The translations under genes were made by a program, and so were the position numbers. The notes under the pieces are model-generated. The model saw only the letters and a program-made list of their open reading frames with translations, did no database searches and was not told the origin of the DNA. 64,000 nt of DNA from Actinoallomurus sp040655075 (lineage in GTDB: Bacteria; Actinomycetota; Actinomycetes; Streptosporangiales; Streptosporangiaceae). Positions 33,021-42,162 of this stretch are shown in pieces; the stretch's first letter is position 1; every line of letters begins with the position of its first letter. The stretch is from contig NZ_JBFAJC010000056.1 of the NCBI RefSeq assembly GCF_040655075.1, positions 1-64,000 of the forward strand, given 5' to 3'.

Positions 33021-34084
33021 CGGTCGCCTCCGTCCGGAACGAGCGTCACGGCGTCCGGCGCGGGTCGCGCTGCGTGTCCCGCCTGACGCGCGGTCAGCAG
33101 GCTCTCGGCCCGCAGCCAGCGGACGGTGTCGGCGACGGTCCGCCGTACCGGGCGCGGCGCGACCCCGCAGGTGTCGGCGTCGGCCGCGACCGGTGTCGCG
33201 TGCGCGCAGGTGTAGACCGCACCGTACTCGGCGGGGATGTGCCACGGCCAGAACGGCTGCGCGAGGTCGGCTGCGGCCCCCACCGGCAGGACGGCGCGGG
33301 CGGGCAGGACGAGCGCGGGCAGACGGCGGCCGGTGACCGCGCGGGCGACCGCGAGGTACTCCCGTGTGGACAGGTAGCGGGACGGCCCGAAGACCCGGTC
33401 CGGCCCGGCGCCGTACGGGCATTCCAGCAGCGCCGCGTGCATCGCCGCCGTGTCCCGGACGTCCCCGACCGGGAACCCGCCGGACGGCCAGACCGGCATC
33501 AGGCCGCGCAGCACCGCGCGGAGCCGCGCCGTCTGGTCGCCGAGGCGCGGGTCATGCGGGCCGAGCAGCGCGGGCGGATAGCTGACGACGACGGGCGCGC
33601 CGCGCTCCTGCCAGGCGCGCGCGAGGCGTTCGGCGTCGGCCTTGCTGCGCAGGTACGCGCCGCGCGGCGCGCCGATCGGGGACCGTCCGGACAGTTCCCG
33701 TCCCGGCGACGGGAACAGCGCCCCGACGGTGGACACGTGCACGATCCGGGGCACGCCCGCGCGGACGGCGGCCTCCAGCACCACGGCGGTGCCAGGCGCG
33801 TTGGTGCGCCGGATCCGGGCGCGATCGCGGCTGTCGAAGGAGTACACCGACGCCGCGTGCAGCACCGCGTCCGCGCCCTCGACGGCGCGCTGCACGGCCG
33901 CCGCGTCGGTGACGTCCCCGGGCGTGATCCGCACGGCAGACCGGTCCACGCCGAGCGGGACCAGCGCCGTGTCGATCCGCGACCCGTCCCGGACGAGCAT
34001 GCGGACCCGGTGCCCCCTCCGCACCAGCTCGGCGATGGAATGCGCGCCGACGAACCCGGTCCCACCCGTCACGGTCACCAGCAT
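33017..34084 (-). CDS. Extended SDR (dihydroflavonol-4-reductase-like)
   Basis: This is a 355-residue NAD(P)-dependent reductase or epimerase. The cofactor motif VTVTGGTGFVGAHSIAELVR is at the N-terminus. The catalytic region has VSTVGALF and the YxxxK motif as AYLRSKADAERLARAW. The start at 34084 has a strong GAGGAGGT ribosome site. It lies between salS (32-base gap) and accD (GTGA overlap), so it is part of the salS operon. It could reduce a keto group on a polyketide or CoA intermediate; the substrate is not deducible. Confidence 0.88.
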   Translation of the reverse strand: MLVTVTGGTGFVGAHSIAELVRRGHRVRMLVRDGSRIDTALVPLGVDRSAVRITPGDVTDAAAVQRAVEGADAVLHAASVYSFDSRDRARIRRTNAPGTAVVLEAAVRAGVPRIVHVSTVGALFPSPGRELSGRSPIGAPRGAYLRSKADAERLARAWQERGAPVVVSYPPALLGPHDPRLGDQTARLRAVLRGLMPVWPSGGFPVGDVRDTAAMHAALLECPYGAGPDRVFGPSRYLSTREYLAVARAVTGRRLPALVLPARAVLPVGAAADLAQPFWPWHIPAEYGAVYTCAHATPVAADADTCGVAPRPVRRTVADTVRWLRAESLLTARQAGHAARPAPDAVTLVPDGGDR

Positions 34085-34116
34085 CGAAGCACCTCCTCGT
34101 CTGTGGTCACGGCGGG

Positions 34117-35436
34117 TCATCCGGCCTGGGGGACGAGGTAGTGCGCGATACTGGCCAGCTTCTCGCGCGTCTCGGTCAGCTCGCGCTCGGGACGAGACTG
34201 GGCGACGATCCCGGCCCCGGCGCGCAGCCAGGCCCGTCCGTCACGCTGGAACACCGTCCGCAGCACGACGGCCGCGTCCATGGTGCCGTCGGCGTCGTAG
34301 GTGAGGACCGCGCCGCCGTACGGTCCGCGCCCGGAGGTCTCCAGCTCGTGGATGACCTCGTAGGCTGCCTGCTTCGGCGCACCCGAGGTGGTCACGGCGG
34401 GAAAGAGCGCCGCGAAGGCGTCCCAGGCGTGCGCGGGCGCGGTGAGCGTGCCGCCCACCGTGGACGCCAGGTGCTGCACCGAGCCCCGGTCGCGCACCGC
34501 CATGAACTCGCCGACCAGCACAGGATGGTCCGGGCACAGCTCGGCCATCTCCTCCACCGCGATCTTGAAGGAGAGGGCGTGCTCGAAGCCCTCCTTGGCG
34601 TCGTTGAGCAGCTCGTACCGGAGCTCGGCGTCCCGGGCGGGCTCGCCGGTGCGGGCGCGAGTGCCCGCCACCGGCTGGGTGGTGACGGCACCCTCCTTGG
34701 ACACCTCCACAACCGTTTCCGGGCTGAACCCCGCCGAGGCGAGGCCGCCCAGCGAGAACAGGTGCGAGCGCGCGGGCGAGTTGGCCCGGCGGCCCAGCTC
34801 GTAGCTGGCGACCAGGTCCACCGGGAACCCGACCGGGACGGTCCGGGACAGGATGACCTTCTGCAGCCGGCCGTCGCGGATGTACCGGACGGCCTTCTCC
34901 ACCGCGTTCAGGTAGGCTCCGGCGTCCCGGTCCGGCACCGCGCCCGGACGTGCCGGCGCGGCGGGCGGCGGCGCGGTCTCGACCCGCTCCTGGAGCGCGT
35001 CCAGGTCGCCGGGGTCGAGCGCGCGCAGCAGCGTGCCGGACGTGTGGAACCGCACCTCGGTGCGCGGGATCATCAGGTGCAGGAACGGCTCGTCGCCGAC
35101 CAGGCCGGTCAGCCCGTCCCGAGCCGCGGCGAGGTCGAACCCGGCCCAGCCGTAGCAGCGCCACGCCTCCAGCGGCACCTCGTCCAGCAGGGCCGGGACA
35201 CGCCGCAGCGCCTCGGCCGACCAGGGCCGCTCCTCGTCGCCGTCCGGGCCGCGCAGCAGCAGGCGGCTGCGGTCGGCCACCAGCTCGGCCACCGGGTCCG
35301 CGGCGACGGCGAAGCCGTCCGGGCCTTCGTAACAGAAGTAGTCCGCACGCCCTTCCCCGGCCAGCCGACGGACCGCCGCCAGCGGCTCGGGGACGGGGGC
35401 GACGGTCCGTTCGTGGTACTTCCGATCACCAGCCAT
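34117..35436 (-). CDS. Salicylate synthase (MbtI/Irp9/YbtS type)
   Basis: This is a 439-residue chorismate-utilising enzyme that makes salicylate through isochorismate. The C-terminal catalytic domain closely follows M. tuberculosis MbtI as I remember it: KVILSRTVPVGFPVD, QPVAGTRARTGEP, EGFEHALSFKIAVEEM, RDRGSVQHLASTVGGTL, ALFPAVTTSGAPK and RAGAGIVAQSRPERE. The RDRGSVQHLAST and PAVTTSG motifs separate it from anthranilate and ADIC synthases. ATG 35436 follows GGAGGA. A truncated relic of the same gene lies at 29346-29591. It supplies salicylate to the AMP ligase at 42901-44595. Confidence 0.92.
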   Translation of the reverse strand: MAGDRKYHERTVAPVPEPLAAVRRLAGEGRADYFCYEGPDGFAVAADPVAELVADRSRLLLRGPDGDEERPWSAEALRRVPALLDEVPLEAWRCYGWAGFDLAAARDGLTGLVGDEPFLHLMIPRTEVRFHTSGTLLRALDPGDLDALQERVETAPPPAAPARPGAVPDRDAGAYLNAVEKAVRYIRDGRLQKVILSRTVPVGFPVDLVASYELGRRANSPARSHLFSLGGLASAGFSPETVVEVSKEGAVTTQPVAGTRARTGEPARDAELRYELLNDAKEGFEHALSFKIAVEEMAELCPDHPVLVGEFMAVRDRGSVQHLASTVGGTLTAPAHAWDAFAALFPAVTTSGAPKQAAYEVIHELETSGRGPYGGAVLTYDADGTMDAAVVLRTVFQRDGRAWLRAGAGIVAQSRPERELTETREKLASIAHYLVPQAG

Positions 35437-35711
35437 CTGCTTCCTCCAGGCAGGTCGAGCCCGGCTCAGGGCGTCGCGGCGCGCCCGTCCGCCAGGCGTC
35501 TCCGACGCTAGGAGCGGCTGCCCGCCGGTCGCTTCTTCGAGGCTGCGGAAGGGCCCTGGCACCCCCTCCAGCGTCGGGCAATCCGGAAGATGTGGCCGCC
35601 GCGCGGCCGGTGTCACGATCGGCGCTGTGGACCTTGGTGGTCGCCTCGCTGGAACCCGCCGCCTGAACCCGCCGCCCGGACACCGCCGCCCCGATCGGAG
35701 AGGAAGAGCCA
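35437..35711. promoter_or_regulatory. Divergent control region of salS and the condensation/NRPS operon
   Basis: The 275-base region between the divergent start codons is conserved (by eye about 80%) with 29592-29781, including GGGCAATCCGGAAGATGTGG just before the former carrier gene. That conservation marks the likely promoters and regulator sites. No single operator is obvious. Confidence 0.5.
35627..35666 (+). pseudogene. Deletion scar of a carrier-protein gene
   Basis: GTGGACCT followed directly by TGGTGGTCGCCTCGCT and the former stop is what remains of the gene intact at 29782-30018. Forty bases remain of 237, so 197 bases are missing and the frame is broken. The deletion ends share CCT, suggesting short-homology recombination. 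Confidence 0.85.
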
Positions 35712-37130
35712 ATGCCGCCCGACGCACCGTTCCCGCTCTCGCTCGAACAGGAGTTCCTTCGCCTGCAGCACCAGAACGATGGCTCGGCCGGCGACTTCGG
35801 TCCCCGGCTCATCTCCAGCGGGGGGTGGCGGCTGACCGGCGACCTCGACCTAGGGGTCTTCCGGCGGGCGCTGGACGACGTGGTGGCCCGGCACGAGGCG
35901 CTGCGCACGTCGCTGCTGCACGACGCCGACGGCTGGCGGCAGCGGGTCCACCCGCCGGGGGCGTCGCCCGCGCTGGAGGTCCGCGACCTGTCGGGTGAGG
36001 ACGGGACGTCCCGCCAGGAGCGGGCCGAGGCGTTCCTCAACGACGTCGAGGCGCAGACCTTCGACATGAGCCGCGTCCCGGCCTTCTGGGCGCACGTCGG
36101 GCGGCTCGCCGACGACGACTGGATCGTGGTCCTGATCGCGCACCTGCCGGTCGTGGACGTGTGGTCGCTGAGCCTGGTCATGCGCGACCTCGTCGAGCTC
36201 TACGCCGCACGGCGCGAGAGGCGCGAGCCGGAGCTGCCCGAGGCACGGCAGTACCGGGAGTACGCGGCGCACCAGCGGACCGGGGCCGACGAGAAGACGG
36301 CCGCCAGGTCCTACGACTACTGGCGGGACCGACTGCGGCACGCGCAGGCGGTGACGCTGCCCACCGACCATCCGCCCGTGGCGGGCGCGCCGTCCGGAAC
36401 GCGCTGCGACCGGTTCGCCGTCGACGCGGAGCTCGGCTCGGCGGCGGTGGAGTTCGGCCGCTCGCTGCGCTGCACCCCGTTCATGGTGCTGTTCGCCGCC
36501 TACCGGGTGCACCTGCTCGCCCGTACCGGGCAGGCCGACGCCGTGGTCTGGACCCTGTCCCCCGGCCCCGGGCGGCACCGCCGCTGGATGGCCGACACGG
36601 TCGGCTACTTCGTGAACTTCTTCCCGCTTCGCACCGACCTGACCGGCTGCCGGACGTTCCGCGACGTGGTCGAGCGGGTTCGGGAGGCGTGCCTGGCCGC
36701 GTTCAGGCATGAGGTGCCGTTCGTGCGGCTGGCGGCCGAGGCGGCGGAGCAGATCGCCGCGCTGGAGCAGGCCGACCGAATCACCGAGCGGGCGCGGCCC
36801 GGCTTCCAGATGTCACCCCACCCGTTCATGCTGCGTGAGCGGGAGTCGGGCGGCGTCGGCTGCGTCGCCGCGCAACGCCGCACGTCCCAGCCGCTCGGCC
36901 CGGACATCCCCGACGACGCCATCCTCTGGACAGCCGAGCTGGGCGCCGAAGGCGAGCTGGTGTTCGCGGTGAACAGCAGCGTGGACCGGTTCGACCAGCC
37001 GTCGATGGACGCCATGGCGGACGAGTTCACCCGCGTCCTGCGCGCCGGAGTGACCGACCCGGACATCGCGCTCGACGCGCTGACCGCCGCCATCCGTCCC
37101 GCCACGGCGAGCCGGGGAGACGTCGCGTGA
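35712..37130 (+). CDS. Free-standing NRPS condensation-domain protein with altered active site
   Basis: This is a 472-residue single C domain: LSLEQEFLRLQ (C1), RHEALRTSLLHDADG (C2), VAHLPVV-type core, YDYWRDRLRHA (C4), VGYFVNFFPLRTDLTG (C5) and HEVPFVRLAAEAAE (C6-C7). The catalytic HHxxxDG motif reads HLPVVDV at residues 144-150, so the essential second His is Leu. Such loss is usual in domains that no longer form amide bonds or that recruit partners. The GAGAGGAAGAG ribosome site is upstream. It overlaps the NRPS gene by GTGA, so the two proteins are made together. Confidence 0.9.
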   Translation: MPPDAPFPLSLEQEFLRLQHQNDGSAGDFGPRLISSGGWRLTGDLDLGVFRRALDDVVARHEALRTSLLHDADGWRQRVHPPGASPALEVRDLSGEDGTSRQERAEAFLNDVEAQTFDMSRVPAFWAHVGRLADDDWIVVLIAHLPVVDVWSLSLVMRDLVELYAARRERREPELPEARQYREYAAHQRTGADEKTAARSYDYWRDRLRHAQAVTLPTDHPPVAGAPSGTRCDRFAVDAELGSAAVEFGRSLRCTPFMVLFAAYRVHLLARTGQADAVVWTLSPGPGRHRRWMADTVGYFVNFFPLRTDLTGCRTFRDVVERVREACLAAFRHEVPFVRLAAEAAEQIAALEQADRITERARPGFQMSPHPFMLRERESGGVGCVAAQRRTSQPLGPDIPDDAILWTAELGAEGELVFAVNSSVDRFDQPSMDAMADEFTRVLRAGVTDPDIALDALTAAIRPATASRGDVA

Positions 37131-40100
37131 GTTCCCCCCGAAGGCGCACCGGGATGAACGACGGACGCAGGTCCGGGGCCCTGGCGCTCGCCTCCCGCGC
37201 CCAGCAGGGGCTCTGGTACCTGGAGCGGTTGGCCGCCGAACCGTCGGCGAACACCATAGGCCGGGCCTACGCCGTCTCCGGCGAGCTGGACGTCCCCGCG
37301 CTGTACGCGGCGTGGCGGGCCACCGCCGCGCGGCACGAGGCGCTGCGCACCCGGTTCACCGAGATCGACGGCGTGCCGTGCCAGCGGATCGAGGCGGGCT
37401 GCGACGCGCCCGAGCTGATCGACCTGACCGCGACACCGGAGCCCGCCCAGGCGGACGCCGCGGCCCGGCTTCTCGCCGGGCTCGCCGGGGCCCTGCACGC
37501 GCGGGACGGCGGCCCGCTGGCGCGGTTCACCGTGCTCAGGTTCGCCCCGTCCGAGCACGCCCTGCTCCTGGTGCTGCATCGGCTGGTGGCCGACGAGAGC
37601 ACGATGCGGATGCTGGTGGCGGAGCTGGCCGAGTATTACTCGGCCGCCGTCGAGGGACGCGAGGCCGAGCTGCCGTTCGTCCCGCTCCAGTACCGCGACT
37701 ACGCGATCTGGGAGGACGAGCGGCGCGACAGCTCGGAGCTTCGCAGGCTGGCCGGGTGGTGGAGCGCGACACTGGCGTCGCTGCCGCCCGAGCTCGACCT
37801 GCCCGGCGACCGGCCCGCCGACCGGGAGCCCGTGCACGCCGCCCGCGCGGTGCACTTCGACTGGGGCCGGGAGACCGCCCAGCGGCTGCGCGAGGTGTGC
37901 GCGGCGGAGGCGACCGCACCGGCCGACGCGCTGCTGACCGCCTTCCAGGCGCTGCTGTTCCGGCACACCGGGGAGGAGCGGATCGCGGTCGGATACCCGG
38001 CGGTGGTGCGTCCCCGGCCCGAGTTCGCGCAGACGGCCGGGCCGTTCGAGAACCCGCTCGTGCTGTGCGCCGACTTCGCCGGGGCGCCCACCTTCCGGCA
38101 CATGCTCGCCCGGACGGCGCAGACCCGGCAGGCCGCGCTCGACCACCGCGACCTGCCGTTCCCCACCCTGGTCGCCGCGCTGGACGTGGACCGCGCCGCG
38201 CACCGCACCCCGCTGTTCGACGCGGTCTTCGCGTGCGACGAGACGGCAGAGCCGGCGCCCCGGCTGGCCGGGGTGTCGGTGCGCCCGCTGGCCGCGCCCA
38301 TCACCGCCGTGCCGTCCGGGCTGGAGCTGCGGGTGCGGATGACGGAGCCGACGGTCGCCGGGACGCTCGCCCACCGCGCCGACCTGTTCGACGAGAACTC
38401 GGCGGAGCACCTGCTCGACCAGTTGCGCACGCTGCTGGAAGCGGCGCTCAAGGACCCTGACCAGCCGGTCACGGCGCTGCCGCTGGAGACCCCGGAGCAG
38501 CTCCGCGCGGCCGTCCATACCGCCGACCGCGTCGCCGACGCGCCCAACGTCCACCCGACCGTCGCGGCGGCGGTGCACCAGCACGCCGGACGCGCCCCGG
38601 ACGCCCCGGCCCTCGTCTGGCCGGACGCGACGCTCTCCTACCGCGAGCTGACCGATCTCGCCGCGTCGATCAGCCGCGGGCTGCGCCGCCTGGGCGGCGT
38701 GGCGGGAGCCGCGGTCGCGGTCCGGACGCCGACCGGCCCTCGCCAGAGCGCGGCGCTTCTCGGCGTCATGGAGGCGGGCGCGCACCTGGTCTGGCTCGGC
38801 ACAGGTGAGGCGGGCGAGCGCGGACAGCTGATCCTCGGCGACCTGCGCCCGCCGTACCTGCTGCTGGACACCGCGCCGGAGGACGACCCGCTCGCCGTCT
38901 GGTTCCGCGACGAACTGGGCGGACGCCCCGTCACGCTCGCCGAGCTCGCCGAGCGTGACGAGCCGCCCGCCGACGGGTCGGCCGACGCCGAACCCGACGC
39001 CGAACCCGACGCCGAGTCGGGCACCGAACCGGACGCCGAGGATCCCGGCCGTGGTCTGGCCTACATCGCGTACACGTCCGGGTCCACCGGGCGGCCGAAG
39101 GGCATCACGCAGTCGCATGACGGGTTCGCCCAGTTCTGCGAGTGGATGGCCGCGCACTTCGCGATGGCGCCCGGGAGCCGGGTGGCGCAGTGGGCGGCGG
39201 CGGGGTATGACGCGGCGCTCTGCGAGATCTTCGCCGCGCTCGGGTCCGGGGCCGCGCTGTGCCCGGTCCCGGAACGGGTCCGCGTCGATCCGCGCAAGCT
39301 CGTGCGCTGGCTCGCCGAGGAGCGGATCACACACTTCCAGACCGTGCCGAGCTTCGCGCGCGAGGTGCTGCGCGCGATGACCGCGCTGGCCCCCGGTGAG
39401 CGTCCCGACGCGCTGGAGCACCTCCTGCTCGCCGGGGAGCCGCTGCCGGGCGAGCTGGCGGGGCGGCTGCGCGAGGCGCTGCCCGGCGTGCGGCTGACCA
39501 ACCTCTACGGGCCGACCGAGGTCGCCCTCGCGACCTGGCACGAGGTGACCGGGCCGGTGCGCGGCACTGTGCCGGTCGGCGAATCGATCCCGGGCCGCCA
39601 GGTGATCGTGGTGGACGGACAGGACCGCCCGTGCCCGGCCGGGGTGACCGGGGAGCTGGTCATCCGCAGCCCGTACGTCAGCCCCGGCTACGTCGGCGCG
39701 GACGGCGGCGACGCGTTCGCCCCGCTGCGCCGCCGAGAGGAGTTCGGCATCGCGCCCGGCTCCTGGTACCGCACCGGGGACCTCGGGCGGCGGCGCTGGG
39801 ACGGACTGCTGGAGTTCCGCGGCCGCCAGGACTTCCAGATCAAGTTCTTCGGCACCCGGCTCGAGCTGACCGACATCGAGGCGGCGCTGAGCGGCGCGGA
39901 CGACGTCGCCGAGTGCGCCGTCGTGCCCGTCCGTGACCACGCCGGGCTGGTCGTCAGGCTGGTGGCGTACGTGGTGCCGCACGCCGGATCCGAGCCGGAG
40001 GGCGACCCGTCGGCGGGCTGGCGTGCCCAGCTCCGCCGGCGGTTCGGCACGACCGTCCCGCCGGTGACCTTCCGGACCATGACCTCCCTGCCGCGCAACG

Positions 40101-40462
40101 TGGGTGGAAAAGTGGACCGGCGGAAGCTCCCCGCCCCGGCGTCGCTGCGCGCCCCCGGCGACGACCGCGCCGCGACGCCGACCGAGGCGGCGCTGGGCCG
40201 GATCTGGGCAGAGCTGCTCGGCACCGACCAGATCCTCCCGGAGAGCTCCTTCTTCGCGCTCGGCGGGCACTCCCTGCTCGTCCCGGTGCTGCTGCACCGG
40301 GTCCGGGAGCGCGCCGGGGCCGCGCCCACCGCGCGCGCGTTCCTCGCCGACCCGACCCTGGCCGGGCTGGGCGCGCTCGTCGACGCCGCCCCACGACCGG
40401 CGGCGGACCAGGCCCGGTCCCGGCGCGGGCGACCGCCCCGCCGCGGCTCCGACAACATGTGA
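37127..40462 (+). CDS. NRPS, C-A-PCP
   Basis: This is a 1111-residue single module. The C domain (about 15-430) has a changed active site: HRLVADE at 151-157 instead of HHxxxDG. The A domain (about 465-955) has YIAYTSGSTGRPKG (A3), NLYGPTEVA (A5), YRTGDLGRRRWDG (A7) and the A10 Lys in NVGGKVDRRKL. Asp235 is conserved (GYDAALCE), indicating an amino-acid substrate; the code read by eye is DACQLALLA-K, which I cannot assign. The PCP (about 1000-1075) has FFALGGHSLLVP. Residues about 620-650 hold a DAEP acidic repeat. It sits next to the tyrosine aminomutase, so beta-tyrosine is the natural candidate. Confidence 0.93.
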   Translation: MSSPRRRTGMNDGRRSGALALASRAQQGLWYLERLAAEPSANTIGRAYAVSGELDVPALYAAWRATAARHEALRTRFTEIDGVPCQRIEAGCDAPELIDLTATPEPAQADAAARLLAGLAGALHARDGGPLARFTVLRFAPSEHALLLVLHRLVADESTMRMLVAELAEYYSAAVEGREAELPFVPLQYRDYAIWEDERRDSSELRRLAGWWSATLASLPPELDLPGDRPADREPVHAARAVHFDWGRETAQRLREVCAAEATAPADALLTAFQALLFRHTGEERIAVGYPAVVRPRPEFAQTAGPFENPLVLCADFAGAPTFRHMLARTAQTRQAALDHRDLPFPTLVAALDVDRAAHRTPLFDAVFACDETAEPAPRLAGVSVRPLAAPITAVPSGLELRVRMTEPTVAGTLAHRADLFDENSAEHLLDQLRTLLEAALKDPDQPVTALPLETPEQLRAAVHTADRVADAPNVHPTVAAAVHQHAGRAPDAPALVWPDATLSYRELTDLAASISRGLRRLGGVAGAAVAVRTPTGPRQSAALLGVMEAGAHLVWLGTGEAGERGQLILGDLRPPYLLLDTAPEDDPLAVWFRDELGGRPVTLAELAERDEPPADGSADAEPDAEPDAESGTEPDAEDPGRGLAYIAYTSGSTGRPKGITQSHDGFAQFCEWMAAHFAMAPGSRVAQWAAAGYDAALCEIFAALGSGAALCPVPERVRVDPRKLVRWLAEERITHFQTVPSFAREVLRAMTALAPGERPDALEHLLLAGEPLPGELAGRLREALPGVRLTNLYGPTEVALATWHEVTGPVRGTVPVGESIPGRQVIVVDGQDRPCPAGVTGELVIRSPYVSPGYVGADGGDAFAPLRRREEFGIAPGSWYRTGDLGRRRWDGLLEFRGRQDFQIKFFGTRLELTDIEAALSGADDVAECAVVPVRDHAGLVVRLVAYVVPHAGSEPEGDPSAGWRAQLRRRFGTTVPPVTFRTMTSLPRNVGGKVDRRKLPAPASLRAPGDDRAATPTEAALGRIWAELLGTDQILPESSFFALGGHSLLVPVLLHRVRERAGAAPTARAFLADPTLAGLGALVDAAPRPAADQARSRRGRPPRRGSDNM

Positions 40463-40472
40463 GGTGGAAGGC

Positions 40473-42077
40473 ATGACATCAGTGCAGGTGGAACCGGTCC
40501 AGCTCGACGGCGGCAGCGTCGCGGCCGACGGCATCCGGCGGATCGCCGAGGACGGCGCACCGGCCGCCCTGTCCGCGGAGGTGCTGAAGCGGGCGGCGGC
40601 CAGCCGCGCGATGTTCCAGGACATCGTCGAGCGCGGCATCCCGGTGTACGGCATCACCACCGGGTACGGCGACCTCGCGTACATGATGGTGGACACCTCG
40701 GTCGAGGCCCAGCTCCAGCTCAACCTGGTGCGCAGCCACTGCGCCGGGGTCGGGCCGATGTTCGCCGCGGACGAGGCCCGCGCGATGGTCGCGGCCCGGC
40801 TGAACGCGTTCGCGCGCGGCTACTCGGCCGTCCGGCCGGAGCTGCTCGAACGCCTCGCGCTGCTGCTCAACCAGGGCATCACCCCGGCGATCCCGGAGTA
40901 CGGTTCGCTCGGCGCGAGCGGCGACCTGGCCCCGTTGTCAGCCATCGCGGCCGTGGTGATCGGCGAGGGCTACGTGCTGCGCGACGGCCGGCCCGCCCCG
41001 ACGGGCCCGGTGCTACGCGAGCGCGGCATCGAGCCACTGAGCCTGCGGTTCAAGGAGGGCCTGTCGCTGATCAACGGCACGTCCGCGATGACTGGGCTCG
41101 CGGCGCTGCTGGTCGGCCGGTCGTGGGAGCAGGTCCGGCAGGCGGAGGTGGTGACGGCGCTGGTGCTGGAGACGATGCGCGCCTCGACCGGCGCGTTCGC
41201 TGCCGAGGGTCACGACCTTGCCCGTCCGCACCCCGGCCAGATGGACACCGCCGCCAACATGCGCACGCTGCTCGAAGGCAGCGGGCTCGCTTTCTCGCAC
41301 CAGGAGATCCGCAAGCAGGTCGAAGCGCAGAAGGACGGCGACTCACCCGTCCAGCGCGGCGAAATCTACCTGCAGAAGCCGTACACGCTGCGCGCCATCC
41401 CGCAGGTCGTCGGGGCTGTCCGGGACACCCTGCGGCACGCGACCACGGTGGTGGAGACCGAACTCAACTCGTCCAACGACAACCCGCTGTTCTTCGAGGG
41501 CCAGGAGGTCTTCCACGGCGCGAACTTCCACGGACAGCCGGTCGCGTTCGCGATGGACTTCCTGACCATCGCGCTGACCCAACTCGGCGTGATGTCGGAG
41601 CGGCGGCTGAACCGGCTGCTGAGCCGGCACCTCAGCGGCGGGCTGCCGGAGTACCTGGTGGCGAGCGAGCCGGGCCTGCACAGCGGGTTCACCGGCGCGC
41701 AGTACCCGGCGACCGCGCTGGTCGCCGAGAACCGAACGATCGGCCCGGCCAGCACGCAGAGCATCCCGTCCAACAGCGACAACCAGGACATCGTCAGCAT
41801 GGGCCTGATCTCCGCGCGCAACGCCCGGCGGGTGCTCGCCAACAACCGCCTGATCCTCGCGGTCGAGTTCCTCGCCGCGGCGCAGGCGGTGGACCTGCGC
41901 GAGGTCAAGGACCGGCTCAGCCCGGCCGGGCGGGCCACCTACGACCGGATCCGCTCGATAGCCCCGTTCCTCGCCGAGGACCGCTTCATGAGCGACGAGA
42001 TCGAGGCCGTCGCCGCCGAGATCGCGCGCGGCGGCTTCCTGGCGGCGCTGCCGGACGGCGGCTCCGGGCTACGCTGA
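40473..42077 (+). CDS. MIO-dependent tyrosine aminomutase (SgcC4-like)
   Basis: This is a 534-residue member of the aromatic ammonia-lyase/aminomutase family. The MIO cofactor triad Ala148-Ser149-Gly150 lies in GSLGASGDLAPLS and the catalytic Tyr59 in PVYGITTGYG. Also present are ELNSSNDNPLFFEG, FHGANFHGQPVAFAMDF and NRTIGPASTQSIPSNSDNQD. Along its length it follows SgcC4, the C-1027 tyrosine 2,3-aminomutase, as I remember it, more closely than histidine ammonia-lyases. The expected product is beta-tyrosine, though a tyrosine ammonia-lyase activity is possible. ATG 40473 follows GAGGTGGAAG, ten bases after the NRPS stop. Confidence 0.93.
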   Translation: MTSVQVEPVQLDGGSVAADGIRRIAEDGAPAALSAEVLKRAAASRAMFQDIVERGIPVYGITTGYGDLAYMMVDTSVEAQLQLNLVRSHCAGVGPMFAADEARAMVAARLNAFARGYSAVRPELLERLALLLNQGITPAIPEYGSLGASGDLAPLSAIAAVVIGEGYVLRDGRPAPTGPVLRERGIEPLSLRFKEGLSLINGTSAMTGLAALLVGRSWEQVRQAEVVTALVLETMRASTGAFAAEGHDLARPHPGQMDTAANMRTLLEGSGLAFSHQEIRKQVEAQKDGDSPVQRGEIYLQKPYTLRAIPQVVGAVRDTLRHATTVVETELNSSNDNPLFFEGQEVFHGANFHGQPVAFAMDFLTIALTQLGVMSERRLNRLLSRHLSGGLPEYLVASEPGLHSGFTGAQYPATALVAENRTIGPASTQSIPSNSDNQDIVSMGLISARNARRVLANNRLILAVEFLAAAQAVDLREVKDRLSPAGRATYDRIRSIAPFLAEDRFMSDEIEAVAAEIARGGFLAALPDGGSGLR

Positions 42078-42162
42078 CCGCGCAGCACCCGAAAGGCCGA
42101 ACCATCCGGACGTCCCGGCCCCCGCGCGGGGCCGCGACGACGACCCCAGGAGGCCAGACCTG

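Noticed and set aside
34117..35436. Anthranilate or ADIC synthase (enediyne benzoxazolinate route, SgcD-like)
   Set aside because: The RDRGSVQHLAST and RAGAGIVAQSRPERE segments and the lack of an amidotransferase match MbtI/Irp9 salicylate synthases, and a salicylate-type AMP ligase is present.
36605..40723. A 1372-codon minus-strand frame opposite the NRPS gene
   Set aside because: It is the high-GC antisense shadow of the NRPS: low-complexity Arg/Gly/Ala-rich sequence with no family motif.
40473..42077. Histidine ammonia-lyase of primary metabolism
   Set aside because: Context is biosynthetic and the sequence follows SgcC4 far more closely; no hut genes are nearby.
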